From contig JAZNCE010000122.1 of NCBI GenBank assembly GCA_045587385.1, positions 1 through 36,717 on the forward strand: a DNA stretch of 36,717 nucleotides. Direction: 5' to 3'. Of this stretch, positions 15,540 through 23,350 are shown piece after piece. Position 1 is the first letter of the stretch; every line of letters begins with the position of its first letter. A program made the position numbers and the translations under genes. The notes beneath the pieces were generated by a model. The model searched no databases and was not told the DNA's origin. It was given only the letters and a program-made list of their open reading frames with translations. The stretch comes from SVQP01 sp045587385 (GTDB lineage: Bacteria; Bacillota; Clostridia; Oscillospirales; CAG-272).

Positions 15540-18164
15540 TTACTCGGTCTTCTTGTACTCGGTAGAGAGGTCGCCGTTGTTTGCCTTAACAAACTCAGCC
15601 CACTCTGCATCGGTGTACTCAACCTGGATGTATCTCAGACCGCCGAAGCCCATGAAGGTGTGCTCGGTCTCAGAGAAGTAAGAGAACTTAGCGCCCAGGA
15701 AGGATCCGCCGCCGTCAGCGATCAGCATTACGGAGCGAGACTCCATAATGGTGAGCTCTTCCAGCTTGGAGAGGATCATCAGTCTTGCCTTGGTGGGAGC
15801 CTTACCCTCGGACCAGTTGTAGGTGTACTGCTGGTTCTCGGTAGCTGCCAGACCGTTCAGGCAGAAGTACCAGTTCTGAATAGACATGGTGATCTCCTGG
15901 CCCTCGCCCTCGTAATCCATCTTTTCATCCTCGGGCATGGTCAGAGTCAGGTTGATAACACTGGTATCCCAGTACATGTGGTAGTTCAGGGAGTCATCGG
16001 GGTTAACAAATGCGCCGATGATATCGAAGGGGTTGAATGCGTTACCGGAGAAGCCGTAACCGAAACCGATCTGAGTCTGGCCGGTACGGAAAGCATCTGC
16101 CCATGCAGAGCCTGCGGATGCATCGAATACAACGTCGATCTTGTCTTCCAGAGCGGTGCCCTTGGTCAGGTCATCCAGAACGCCCTGCAGGTATTCAGCT
16201 CTGAATCTCTGCTTATCGTTATCGGTAGAAGAACCGTAAACGAGAGTGATGTTCTTGGAGGAGTCGTAGCCGTACTTCTCAGTGTCAGCAAGCAGGATCT
16301 CGATAGCTTCCTTCATCTTTTCCTTAGCAACGGTGGGGTTGTAACCGGTCAAGGTGTTGTAAGCTGCGTCGGTGGTCAGACCGGTCAGGTCGCCACTGGA
16401 CCACTTGCCATCATCGCCCTGTACGTAGCCGTAAGCGCGAAGGATACCTTCCTTAGCAGTCTGGGTGTTACGGTACTGACCGCCATCTGCCAGCTCAGGA
16501 GAGTTCTCGATATCATAGTAGTAAGCAACGTTCAGCAGACCGAAGCAAGGAACGGAAGAACCGGGCCAGATCTTTTCAACGATGTCACTTCTGTTCAGAG
16601 CGAGGTTGAATGCGTGACGGAATTCCTGGATAGCCAGAATACCGTTGTTGTTTGCACTGTTCTTCAGAGTATCGAGGTCGGAGAACAGCTGCATACCGAA
16701 GGTACCGGTAGAGGTAGAGGTGAAGTAAACGTACTTGGAGTCGAGGTACTCTTCAACGTTCTCAGTCTGCAGAGAAGCGTCGTCGTAAGAACCGTTCAGG
16801 AAGCCCAGCCACTTGGGAGAGAACTCCTCAACTGCACGGCAGTTGATAGCGGTTACGTTGTACTGGTTCTTGTAGGTCTCCATGTTCCAACCGTACCAGT
16901 TCTCGTTGATAGCCAGCTTGTAGTGAGAGCCGGTCTCAAACTCAACGAGCTTGTAGGGGCCCCAAGAAGCGGTGGTCTCGAGAGAGGAGTTGTACTTAGA
17001 GGTCCACAGAGTTGCACCGTTTTCGGGAGCGATTCTGTTAGCGTCATACTTAGCCTGGTGTACCAGAGGCAGGCTGGAGAAGTAGTAAGGAGCCCAAACG
17101 GACAGAGAGCCGTCTTCCTTCAGGAACTCGTAGCTCTTGTCAAGGCAAAGAACGATAGCGTTCTCTTCGTCGATGGAGTAGATACCAACGGTCTCGAAAG
17201 CAACGTCACGGTTGGTGTTCTCAACGTATACAGCGATCCAAGAGCCATACTGCTGGCCGGGCTCGATGTAAGGACCGTAGCCGTTAGCTACGAGGTAGTC
17301 GTAAACGCCCTTACCGCTGCAAGAGTCGGGCTGGCCGTTGTACAGACCTTCGTAAACGGTCTCATCGGTGATGGGAGCCCACTGAGGGCAAGCTGCGCCG
17401 TCAGCGCTGACCCAAGAGGGATCTGCACCCCAGGTGTTGTACAGGTCGATGTAAACGGTCTCGCCTGCATCGATAGCTGCCTGGATGGATTCGAAGCCCT
17501 TAGCGGTTACAGGCTCGTAGGTGCCTTCGGTGTTCTTGTAGAAGTACGCCTTAGCGTTCTTGATCATGAGGGTATCGTAGTAGGTGTTTGCGCGGTAGTT
17601 CATGAAGTCGGGGTCCAGAACCTGCTTCATGGTCCAAACGAAGTCAGCAGCCTTGATAGCGGTGCCATCGTCCCACTTCAGGTCGTCACGCAGGGTGATC
17701 TTCCAAGCGTAGCCACCCTCAGTCTTCTGAGCGTCGGTGTAGCCCCACTTAGCGTCAACGATAGAGGTAACGTCCTCGAGCTTGGTAGCTGCGGAGTAGT
17801 TGGTGGTGTAAGCGCCGGCAACGATGCCGTCCTTGTTGATAGAGCCGTCAGCATTGAACTTCTTGTCATCTGCGAACTTGTAGTCGTATTCGAAGAATGC
17901 AGAGCCGATGTAGCTCATGATCTGAGTATCATTGTTGTCCTGATACGTCAGTTCGTTCCAGTTACTGGGCATTACGCTGGTGGTAGTGTTGTACTCAGCC
18001 TTCTTGGGAACGTAGGGTTCCACAACCTCGGGAGCGTCGGTGCCAGCCTCGGTGCCGGTGGTTTCGTTGTTGGGACCACCTGCGGGCTGCTTACAGCCAA
18101 CGATCATGAGAGCAACCATAACCAGACACAGTACCATAGTAAGAATGGATCTGTAGTTTCTCAT
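15540..18164 (-). CDS. oppA: Oligopeptide ABC transporter substrate-binding lipoprotein OppA
   Basis: A peptide-binding lipoprotein of the SBP_bac_5 family, 874 aa against about 540-600 usually. The signal peptide MRNYRSILTMVLCLVMVALM ends in the lipobox IVGC, followed by a flexible Gly/Thr/Glu linker. Family landmarks are WKITLRDDLKWDDGTAIKAADFVWTMKQ (about 155-180), AFNLALNRSDIVEKIWPG and the two-lobed C-terminal domain. The extra length is spread through the lobes. The start is the ATG at 18164 with GGAGG 8 bases ahead; an in-frame ATG at 18179 overlaps that site. It is first in the operon and separated from oppB by 400 bases with hairpins. Together with OppBCDF it imports peptides. Confidence 0.93.
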   Translation of the reverse strand: MRNYRSILTMVLCLVMVALMIVGCKQPAGGPNNETTGTEAGTDAPEVVEPYVPKKAEYNTTTSVMPSNWNELTYQDNNDTQIMSYIGSAFFEYDYKFADDKKFNADGSINKDGIVAGAYTTNYSAATKLEDVTSIVDAKWGYTDAQKTEGGYAWKITLRDDLKWDDGTAIKAADFVWTMKQVLDPDFMNYRANTYYDTLMIKNAKAYFYKNTEGTYEPVTAKGFESIQAAIDAGETVYIDLYNTWGADPSWVSADGAACPQWAPITDETVYEGLYNGQPDSCSGKGVYDYLVANGYGPYIEPGQQYGSWIAVYVENTNRDVAFETVGIYSIDEENAIVLCLDKSYEFLKEDGSLSVWAPYYFSSLPLVHQAKYDANRIAPENGATLWTSKYNSSLETTASWGPYKLVEFETGSHYKLAINENWYGWNMETYKNQYNVTAINCRAVEEFSPKWLGFLNGSYDDASLQTENVEEYLDSKYVYFTSTSTGTFGMQLFSDLDTLKNSANNNGILAIQEFRHAFNLALNRSDIVEKIWPGSSVPCFGLLNVAYYYDIENSPELADGGQYRNTQTAKEGILRAYGYVQGDDGKWSSGDLTGLTTDAAYNTLTGYNPTVAKEKMKEAIEILLADTEKYGYDSSKNITLVYGSSTDNDKQRFRAEYLQGVLDDLTKGTALEDKIDVVFDASAGSAWADAFRTGQTQIGFGYGFSGNAFNPFDIIGAFVNPDDSLNYHMYWDTSVINLTLTMPEDEKMDYEGEGQEITMSIQNWYFCLNGLAATENQQYTYNWSEGKAPTKARLMILSKLEELTIMESRSVMLIADGGGSFLGAKFSYFSETEHTFMGFGGLRYIQVEYTDAEWAEFVKANNGDLSTEYKKTE

Positions 18165-18300
18165 AAATATGTCCTCCATTTATGAATTTGGTTTTTAATG
18201 TTTCATCTGTCGAAGCACTTTTCGCAATCAAACGCGAAAGTCCCTCATTCTAACCGCGTCCAACACGAAAAAAATACCCCGGCAGGATATGAACGTGACT

Positions 18301-18329
18301 ATTTTATCATATAAAATTTCATTTGTCAA
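18301..18329 (-). promoter_or_regulatory. Sigma-A promoter of the opp operon
   Basis: Reading the minus strand, TTGACA (18329-18324), a 17-base spacer and TAAAAT (18306-18301). It lies about 137 bases upstream of the oppA start, leaving a moderate 5' leader in which no known riboswitch is recognised. Confidence 0.85.
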
Positions 18330-18819
18330 CTACTTTGCGACGGAAAAATGAAAATTATTCACTGTTTTTTTGATTTTTTTCCTGTTTTTCGGCACTTTGG
18401 CAGCACTTGCGCGCAGCGGTGCAATTTTGTAAATGAAACCGCGCGCCCCAAAACTTGCAAAATCAAGCAGGCGCGGACAGCATCCTTGACGCCCCGCGCG
18501 GCAAGACGTCGCAGGCGCGCGCGCCAAAGCCGACACCGCTGCGTCCCACGCTTTGTTTCCGCACGTTTTTGATACAATTCCTACATTTTATTATATAGTA
18601 TACCATTGCATATTTTCACCACCACAATCCCTTGTATCATCCCCGCCCGACACGCGGCGTATCTTGTGCCTTGTGCGTGCAATCGCACGCCCCTGCGCAT
18701 TGCATTCCGCAGACGGCAGGCAAATGCAACCGACATTTAGCAGGGTTTCATAAGGCATTCCGCATCAATATTCTGCATATACCGTATATTTGTATATTTA
18801 TGCACGTAATATGCAAAAT
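18330..18819. other. Gene-free interval
   Basis: No convincing gene is seen on either strand. Open frames here are short and have no ribosome sites. The middle (about 18400-18560) is GC-rich and the rest AT-rich. One weak plus-strand promoter-like pair (TTGATA 18569, TATATA 18592) leads to no gene. A small RNA cannot be excluded. Confidence 0.5.
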
Positions 18820-18858
18820 TACAGCACAAACCGCTCATTTGAGACAGTCTGTGCTGTA
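18820..18858 (-). terminator. Rho-independent terminator of the DUF5107 gene
   Basis: TACAGCACA (18820-18828) and TGTGCTGTA (18850-18858) form a perfect 9-bp stem with a 21-base loop that contains a smaller hairpin. On the minus strand AATTTTGC follows, about 54 bases past the stop codon. Confidence 0.75.
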
Positions 18859-18876
18859 TTTTCACATGCATTCTGT

Positions 18877-18911
18877 ATTGTGCACCGTGCACAATCGTGT
18901 CGTACGACACG
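18877..18911. repeat. Two abutting perfect palindromes
   Basis: ATTGTGCAC-C-GTGCACAAT (18877-18895) is directly followed by CGTGTCGTACGACACG (18896-18911). The second ends at the base next to the stop codon of the DUF5107 gene. Both are perfect dyads, either regulatory DNA sites or 3'-end RNA hairpins. Confidence 0.75.
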
Positions 18912-21005
18912 TCAGATCCTATATTTGTTTTTCCTGTCAAGCGACATGCGGAAGTCGATCGACGCATCGGGCGGACACAGATCCCACGCCTCGTCGGCAA
19001 GGTCCGCAAGCTCCTGCTCGGTCGGATCTGCAATGCCGCGCTCCTTTGCGAGCTTCAACGCGCAAAAACCGAACCAAAGATCGGTCAGCGTGGTCTCGCC
19101 CTCGGAAATGGCGTGGTGCTCGGTTGCAAAAAACGCCTCTAAATAGTCGCTCTTGCGCAGCCGCAGCGCCGCTTTTGCCGCCGTAATGCAGATTCTGTCG
19201 TCCGCACGGCAGTTTTCGGGCATTTTTTCGTACAGTTCCCACGCCTTTTGATGCGCGCCGCACGCGATCAGATACTGCAAATATTCGCTTGCCAGCGCCA
19301 CGTCTGCATACGCGCCCTCCAGCGCGACTGCCTTATCATAATATGCCTGCGCGCCCGCATTGTTGCCTGCCTCGCGCTCCAAAACGGCAAGATTGCGCAG
19401 CGACCAGCAGTTGGGGGCGCACGCAACCGATGCAAGCCAAGCGTTTTTCGCCGCTTTTTCGGCATTTTCGCGCTGTTCTTGGTCGTAAGAGGCGTTGACA
19501 AGCACCTGTACGTTATGCCATTCGTACTCCGCAATGCCCAAATGCAAGAGATTATTCCACGTTTCGGGCGCTTTGCGCAGTCTTTCCAGCCATTTGGGGC
19601 TGACCATATAGGAAAGCGGCAGCGCAGCAGGGTCTTGCGTGGGCAAGCTTCCCTTTTCCAACAGCGCCTGCCATATTTGTTCGGCGTCTCCGATGCGAGA
19701 GGTCGGGAAGCACATGGATACGGGCGGCTCTCCGTCACCGTCCACCGCCATTCTTGCGATCTCCAGCGCACCAAATCCCGTGCCATAATGCAAAATCTGC
19801 GCTTCATTTACGGGCAAAAGTGCCCATTTGCACATATTTTCGTGGATTTTTTGGATATTTTCCGCGCTGATCTCGGCATCAATGGCTGCGCCCACGTACG
19901 CGCACGCGCCGTCATAGTCAACGTCCAGCATTTTGCCCGCATCCAGCGTCATACCGCCGTAGCATTGCGTCCATTCGTACACGCAGCCTGCAGGCATCAC
20001 CTTATCGTGCAGCTGCGAGGGCGCGATGCCTGCCTGCATTTCGGCATAATAGCCCGTTCCCTTGCCGTCCGACAAATATTCCTGCCAGTGCTTGCCTGCG
20101 CCATGCTCGCCCCAAGCAAAAAGCTTCTTATACAACAGGGGCGCGGTGGAGCGTTCGTAAAAGATCGAACCGTCTTCATACGCCGCGACCTCCCAGGTAG
20201 AGGCATTCTCGTCCTCGCATTGGATGAAATAATCGTACGCGCGATCGGCATTTGCGGGATAAGTAGCGTCAATACCGCCCATTGCGACCAGATTGGGCAG
20301 CGTTTCGTAGCGGCAAGCGCCGTCCACGAAGGAAATAACCTGCTTATGGCTTGCCAGAATGCGCACGCGGCTCTCGGCGCGCACGGCAATATTGCTCCAC
20401 CAGTAGGTCGTGGTATCCTTATCGAAGGGATTGATCAGTTTGACGTGCGAATACAAGCGTTTTTCGCCCTTGGGCAAGTGAAAATCCACCTGCCAGAAAA
20501 TGCTTTTATTGCGTTCAAACTCATAAATACGCAAAAAATCGTTGCCTTCTCCGTCCGCAAGCACCGCCGCGTACACGTTGTCGCAAGTGGTATACGTGTG
20601 CCCGAAGTTGCCGATATTCCACTCAATGCCGCCCGAAAGCCATGCGTTGCGAATTGCCAGATTACCGGGCTGGATCACGGGATTGGCAAACAAAAGCTCC
20701 TTTTTGGCGACCTTATCGTACAATGCATGCAATCTGCCGCCTAAGGAAGGCAGAAAACGCGCACGCAAATACTCGTTTTCCAAGACAAACGAGGGCAATT
20801 CCAGCACCTCGCGGCTGCGGTCATACCTGTCCTGCGTCATATAGGGCAGCACCTTGGTCATGCAGCCCAGCGTCTCTGACAGATGCGCGGGAAAATCCCC
20901 GTCGGTACGCGCAGGCGAGGGCTTGCGCTCGCGAAAGCGAGGCAGCGGATTCTGCCCATTTGGCACGTTGCCGCGGATTTTGAAGGTTTCAAACGTGACG
21001 CTCAT
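18912..21005 (-). CDS. DUF5107/TPR-like protein
   Basis: A large soluble protein of 697 aa without signal peptide. The first half carries the DUF5107 pattern, a beta-sandwich related to aldose-epimerase-like carbohydrate-binding folds: LENEYLRARFLPSLGGRLHALYDK (about 75-100), LSGGIEWNIGNFGHTYTTCDNVYA, and KLINPFDKDTTTYWWSNIAV. The second half (about 470-690) is a run of helical pairs with TPR-like spacing, for example LGIAEYEWHNVQVLVNASYDQEQRENAEKAAKNAWLA. DUF5107 proteins are usually found with sugar-utilisation genes and may act on glycans, but no activity is established. The start is the ATG at 21005 with AAAGGAG; the open frame extends 40 codons further without support. No partner gene is adjacent. 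Confidence 0.8.
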   Translation of the reverse strand: MSVTFETFKIRGNVPNGQNPLPRFRERKPSPARTDGDFPAHLSETLGCMTKVLPYMTQDRYDRSREVLELPSFVLENEYLRARFLPSLGGRLHALYDKVAKKELLFANPVIQPGNLAIRNAWLSGGIEWNIGNFGHTYTTCDNVYAAVLADGEGNDFLRIYEFERNKSIFWQVDFHLPKGEKRLYSHVKLINPFDKDTTTYWWSNIAVRAESRVRILASHKQVISFVDGACRYETLPNLVAMGGIDATYPANADRAYDYFIQCEDENASTWEVAAYEDGSIFYERSTAPLLYKKLFAWGEHGAGKHWQEYLSDGKGTGYYAEMQAGIAPSQLHDKVMPAGCVYEWTQCYGGMTLDAGKMLDVDYDGACAYVGAAIDAEISAENIQKIHENMCKWALLPVNEAQILHYGTGFGALEIARMAVDGDGEPPVSMCFPTSRIGDAEQIWQALLEKGSLPTQDPAALPLSYMVSPKWLERLRKAPETWNNLLHLGIAEYEWHNVQVLVNASYDQEQRENAEKAAKNAWLASVACAPNCWSLRNLAVLEREAGNNAGAQAYYDKAVALEGAYADVALASEYLQYLIACGAHQKAWELYEKMPENCRADDRICITAAKAALRLRKSDYLEAFFATEHHAISEGETTLTDLWFGFCALKLAKERGIADPTEQELADLADEAWDLCPPDASIDFRMSLDRKNKYRI

Positions 21006-21067
21006 AAAAATCTCCTTTCGGCAGATCGGGATTTTGGAAATAACCAAGAGGTCAATATAATTAAATT

Positions 21068-21240
21068 GAAATTTGCCTTTTGGCAAATTTCTACCGCAAC
21101 GTTCCGCGCACGCGGAACATTTCACTTTCGCGTAGCGAAAATTTCACTCACGCGCAGCGTGAATTTCACATTTCGCCATCGGCGAAATATTTCACTGCAA
21201 AGCGTGCTTGCGTCAGCAAGTGCGCTTTGCCAACTCCGCC
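21068..21240. repeat. Array of six hairpins, several joined by identical ATTTCAC linkers
   Basis: In order: GAAATTTGCC/GGCAAATTTC (21068-21091), GTTCCGCG/CGCGGAAC (21101-21118), TTTCGC/GCGAAA (21126-21140), TCACGC/GCGTGA (21148-21162), ATTTCGCC/GGCGAAAT (21170-21188), and GCAAAGCG/CGCTTTGC enclosing CTTGC/GCAAG (21197-21240). Four exact ATTTCAC linkers stand at 21119, 21141, 21163 and 21189. The stems differ in sequence but the linkers do not. The last hairpin runs into the final codons of the aldo/keto reductase. Confidence 0.85.
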
Positions 21241-22346
21241 ATCATCTCGGAGATCTTGATATTCTGCGGGCAAACGTCCTCGCAAGCGCGGCAGGCAATG
21301 CAAGCCGTGGGCTTCTGCTCATCGGGCAGCGCGCGCACCTGCGCCTTGACCTCTCCTGCGTGCTCGGGGTACATTTGCGCGTTATAGAACTTAATCATTT
21401 GTGGAATATTCAACTCCTGTGCGCAATAAGGCGTGCAATAACGGCAATTTGTGCAGGGCAAGGTCTTCTTGGCGATCATATCGTCCGCAATTTCCAAAAG
21501 GGTGTCCCACTCCTGCTTGGTCAGCACCTTCTCATCGTCAAAGGTGGTAATGTTCTGCTCTAACTGTTCGCGGTTGGACATACCAGACAGCGTCACGATC
21601 ACCTCGGGAATGGACTGCAAAAATCTGAACGCCCATTCGGGCGCGCTGACACCGGGGCGCAGAGCCTCCAATTTTGCCATATATTCGGGCTCAAGGTTGG
21701 CAAGTCTGCCGCCGCGCACGGGCTCCATGACCCATACGCCAAGGCCGTACGAACGGATCAGCTCTACCTTTTCCTTGGCGCTTTGCAGCTTGTAGTCCAG
21801 ATAGTTGAGCTGGATCTGGCAGAATTCCATTTCGGACGCGTACTTGTCCAGGAATCTCTTCATGGTTGCCAGCGTGCCGTGGGTGGAAAAGCCGAGGTGC
21901 TTGATTCTGCCCGCCTTCTTTTCCGAGATCAGATATTCCACGTCACCGTACTTTTCGGTGTCAAGATACTGCTCGATATTGGACTCGGTGACGCTGTGCA
22001 CCAGATAGTAGTCGATGTAATCCATGCCCAATCTCTCCAGCTGTGCCGCAAAGATCTTGGGCGCATTGCCCCAGAAATCAGGCGAGAAGCCCGGGAACTT
22101 GGTGGCAATATAAAAGCTTTCGCGAGGATATTTTGCCAGTGCTCTGCCCATAAATTCCTCGCTCTTCCCCTGATGATATACCCATGCGGTGTCAAAGTAG
22201 TTTACGCCGCGGCTCATGGCAAGCTCGACCATCTCAGCAAGGGCGACCTCGTCAATATCAGCACCGTTCTCACTCTTCTGCGGCAGGCGCATGCAGCCCA
22301 TACCCAGTGCGCTGAGAGAAACGCCGTTCAAATTCTTGTAAACCAT
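21213..22346 (-). CDS. Aldo/keto reductase with C-terminal ferredoxin-like Cys cluster
   Basis: A 377-aa NAD(P)H-dependent oxidoreductase of the large aldo/keto reductase group common in clostridia. The TIM barrel shows LGMGCMRLP near the start, the catalytic region ARGVNYFDTAWVYHQGKSEE (Asp and Tyr), the lysine strand FYIATKFPGFSP, DYIDYYLVHSV, and KIKHLGFSTHG-type strand IKHLGFSTH. The C-terminal 100 residues contain CTNCRYCTPYC and CIACRACEDVCPQNI, the bacterioferredoxin-like Cys motifs typical of this subgroup. The substrate is unknown. The start is the ATG at 22346 with GGAGG 7 bases before; an open extension upstream would cover its promoter. It appears monocistronic. Confidence 0.9.
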   Translation of the reverse strand: MVYKNLNGVSLSALGMGCMRLPQKSENGADIDEVALAEMVELAMSRGVNYFDTAWVYHQGKSEEFMGRALAKYPRESFYIATKFPGFSPDFWGNAPKIFAAQLERLGMDYIDYYLVHSVTESNIEQYLDTEKYGDVEYLISEKKAGRIKHLGFSTHGTLATMKRFLDKYASEMEFCQIQLNYLDYKLQSAKEKVELIRSYGLGVWVMEPVRGGRLANLEPEYMAKLEALRPGVSAPEWAFRFLQSIPEVIVTLSGMSNREQLEQNITTFDDEKVLTKQEWDTLLEIADDMIAKKTLPCTNCRYCTPYCAQELNIPQMIKFYNAQMYPEHAGEVKAQVRALPDEQKPTACIACRACEDVCPQNIKISEMMAELAKRTC

Positions 22347-22373
22347 AGTAACCTCCATTAGGCTTTTTCTTTT

Positions 22374-22402
22374 ATTATACAGGAAGAGTGCGCGTTTTGC
22401 AA
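22374..22402 (-). promoter_or_regulatory. Promoter of the aldo/keto reductase gene
   Basis: On the minus strand, TTGCAA (22402-22397), a 17-base spacer and a perfect TATAAT (22379-22374), 28 bases before the ATG. It is divergent from the riboswitch promoter, whose -35 box lies 19 bases away. Confidence 0.75.
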
Positions 22403-22420
22403 GACGGTTATAAAAAATTC

Positions 22421-22449
22421 TTGACAAACTCGCTCGACCATGCTACAAT
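22421..22449 (+). promoter_or_regulatory. Sigma-A promoter of the cobalamin operon
   Basis: TTGACA (22421-22426), a 17-base spacer and TACAAT (22444-22449), placed just ahead of the riboswitch so that transcripts begin at its 5' end. Confidence 0.85.
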
Positions 22450-22459
22450 GAATGCAACT

Positions 22460-22572
22460 GAATACCGTTCGCGGTTCGGCTCCGGGATGCGTTTCCCGGA
22501 TCAGGGGGAAGTTCGGTGAAAATCCGTCGCAACCATCATTACCGTTACAGTCGGAATACCCGCCATCCGCGC
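22460..22572 (+). ncRNA. Cobalamin riboswitch
   Basis: The core matches the cobalamin (B12) riboswitch consensus in order: GGTTCGGC with a CCGGGA-TGCGTT-TCCCGG hairpin (about 22482-22500), the junction AGGGGGAAGTTCGGTGAAAA (from 22503), TCCGTCGCAACC, TTACCGTTACAG, and the B12 box AGTCGGAATACCCGCC (22549-22564). It lies directly downstream of a sigma-A promoter. Known switches of this class bind adenosyl- or other cobalamins and turn expression down when B12 is plentiful. Here it commands the ECF transport operon that follows. Confidence 0.93.
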
Positions 22573-22655
22573 TAAGGAAGTTACTTTTGGATATGAAAAG
22601 TGTAGCCGTTTTACGTTCGCATCAATGGGGAGGTATGCCCGGAGTGTACCCATAC

Positions 22656-22682
22656 GTGCGGACAGGATCGCTGCGCTTTTTT
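22656..22682 (+). terminator. Candidate expression-platform terminator of the riboswitch
   Basis: GTGCGG (22656-22661) can pair with CTGCGC (22671-22676), including two G-U pairs, and T6 follows at 22677-22682. A terminator is expected between this riboswitch and its genes. The stem is short, so the exact switching hairpin is uncertain. Confidence 0.45.
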
Positions 22683-22746
22683 GCCCATTTGGGTAAGAAA
22701 GCGTTTTTTGTTTGGGAAAGAGGGACGAGCCCCCCTCCGTTTTCCC

Positions 22747-23009
22747 ACCGTTGGGAGTTTATGTGAGAAATCCCTCTCCGTTCTTTTTGAGCAAAGAGGC
22801 CCAAAGAAGAACATATTTCGCTGCGCGAAATGAAAGGCCGTTATAGGAAATTTCGCGCCTGCGGGCGCGACTCGGGGCGCCGCCCGGTTAAGTGTTGGAT
22901 GCTGAATAAAAAATTCAGCATCAGCTGGCGTCTGATACCACTCGCAACTAACAATATCTTCACACGCCAGCATCCTTTTTTGAAAAAAGGTCGATCAAAA
23001 ACTTTCAAG
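22747..23009. repeat. Dispersed repeat element, copy 2 with internal replacement
   Basis: The first part (ACCGTTGG to TTTCGCGCCTGCGGGCGCGA, about 22747-22870) and the last part (TTTGAAAAAAGG...GATCAAAAACTTTC) match copy 1 at 1678-1873. The centre differs: about 90 bases with a GATGCTGAAT/ATTCAGCATC hairpin and GGATGCTG/CCAGCATCC ends replace about 20 bases of copy 1. It sits between the riboswitch and the first gene of its operon and ends right at that gene's ribosome site. Confidence 0.75.
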
Positions 23010-23020
23010 AGGAGGTCGCC

Positions 23021-23350
23021 ATGCCTGAAAAGCTGACGAAACAAGATTGCATCGAGCTGCTCGTGTGCAAGCACACCGCGCTTGGCGGCGCACGCTACCC
23101 CAAGCGCGACGATTTTACCGAGCGCGAGGTGGTTGCCATCAAGGCGCATCTCGGCCCTTGGCCACGTGCGCTGGAGGCGGCAGGCATCAAGCCCGTACGC
23201 GATGACGGAAAAGCCGAAAAGAACAAACAAAAGCACATCAGATCCAAAAGATTACGTACCGAAGCAAAGCTGGCAAAACGCGCATCTGCACGGGATGAGG
23301 TGTCCGCGCAGACAAAAAATATAAACAAAGAAAAGGAGAATTCCCCATGA
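23021..23350 (+). CDS. Small basic protein resembling a homing-endonuclease-associated repeat
   Basis: A 109-aa protein, first gene after the riboswitch, with GAGGAGG 7 bases ahead of the ATG. The N-terminal 55 residues include LGGARYPKRDDFT and AIKAHLGPWPRALEAAGIKP. That is the pattern of the short repeat found beside HNH homing endonucleases (conserved G-x-P, then FGSW/LGPW-xxAL-xxAGL), probably a DNA-binding helical unit. The C-terminal half is very rich in Lys, Arg and Asn and looks disordered. There is no nuclease motif. Its stop codon overlaps the next start by 4 bases, so it is translated with the operon. The role is unknown; a nucleic-acid-binding regulator is a guess. Confidence 0.65.
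   Translation: MPEKLTKQDCIELLVCKHTALGGARYPKRDDFTEREVVAIKAHLGPWPRALEAAGIKPVRDDGKAEKNKQKHIRSKRLRTEAKLAKRASARDEVSAQTKNINKEKENSP

Noticed and set aside
15660..18185. Plus-strand open frame of 841 codons opposite oppA
   Set aside because: It is a mirror of the oppA coding strand with low-complexity Val/Leu-rich sequence and no start signal. OppA is unambiguous.
18569..18597. Promoter-like TTGATA and TATATA with a 17-base spacer on the plus strand
   Set aside because: No gene or clear RNA structure follows; the AT-rich stretch makes chance likely.
21068..21240. CRISPR array
   Set aside because: The constant linkers are only 7 bases, the variable parts are all self-complementary hairpins, and no cas genes are present.
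22593..22766. Possible small protein starting MKSVAVLRSHQWGG between riboswitch and repeat
   Set aside because: It runs through the candidate terminator and into the repeat element, with no good ribosome site. It is more likely the riboswitch expression platform.
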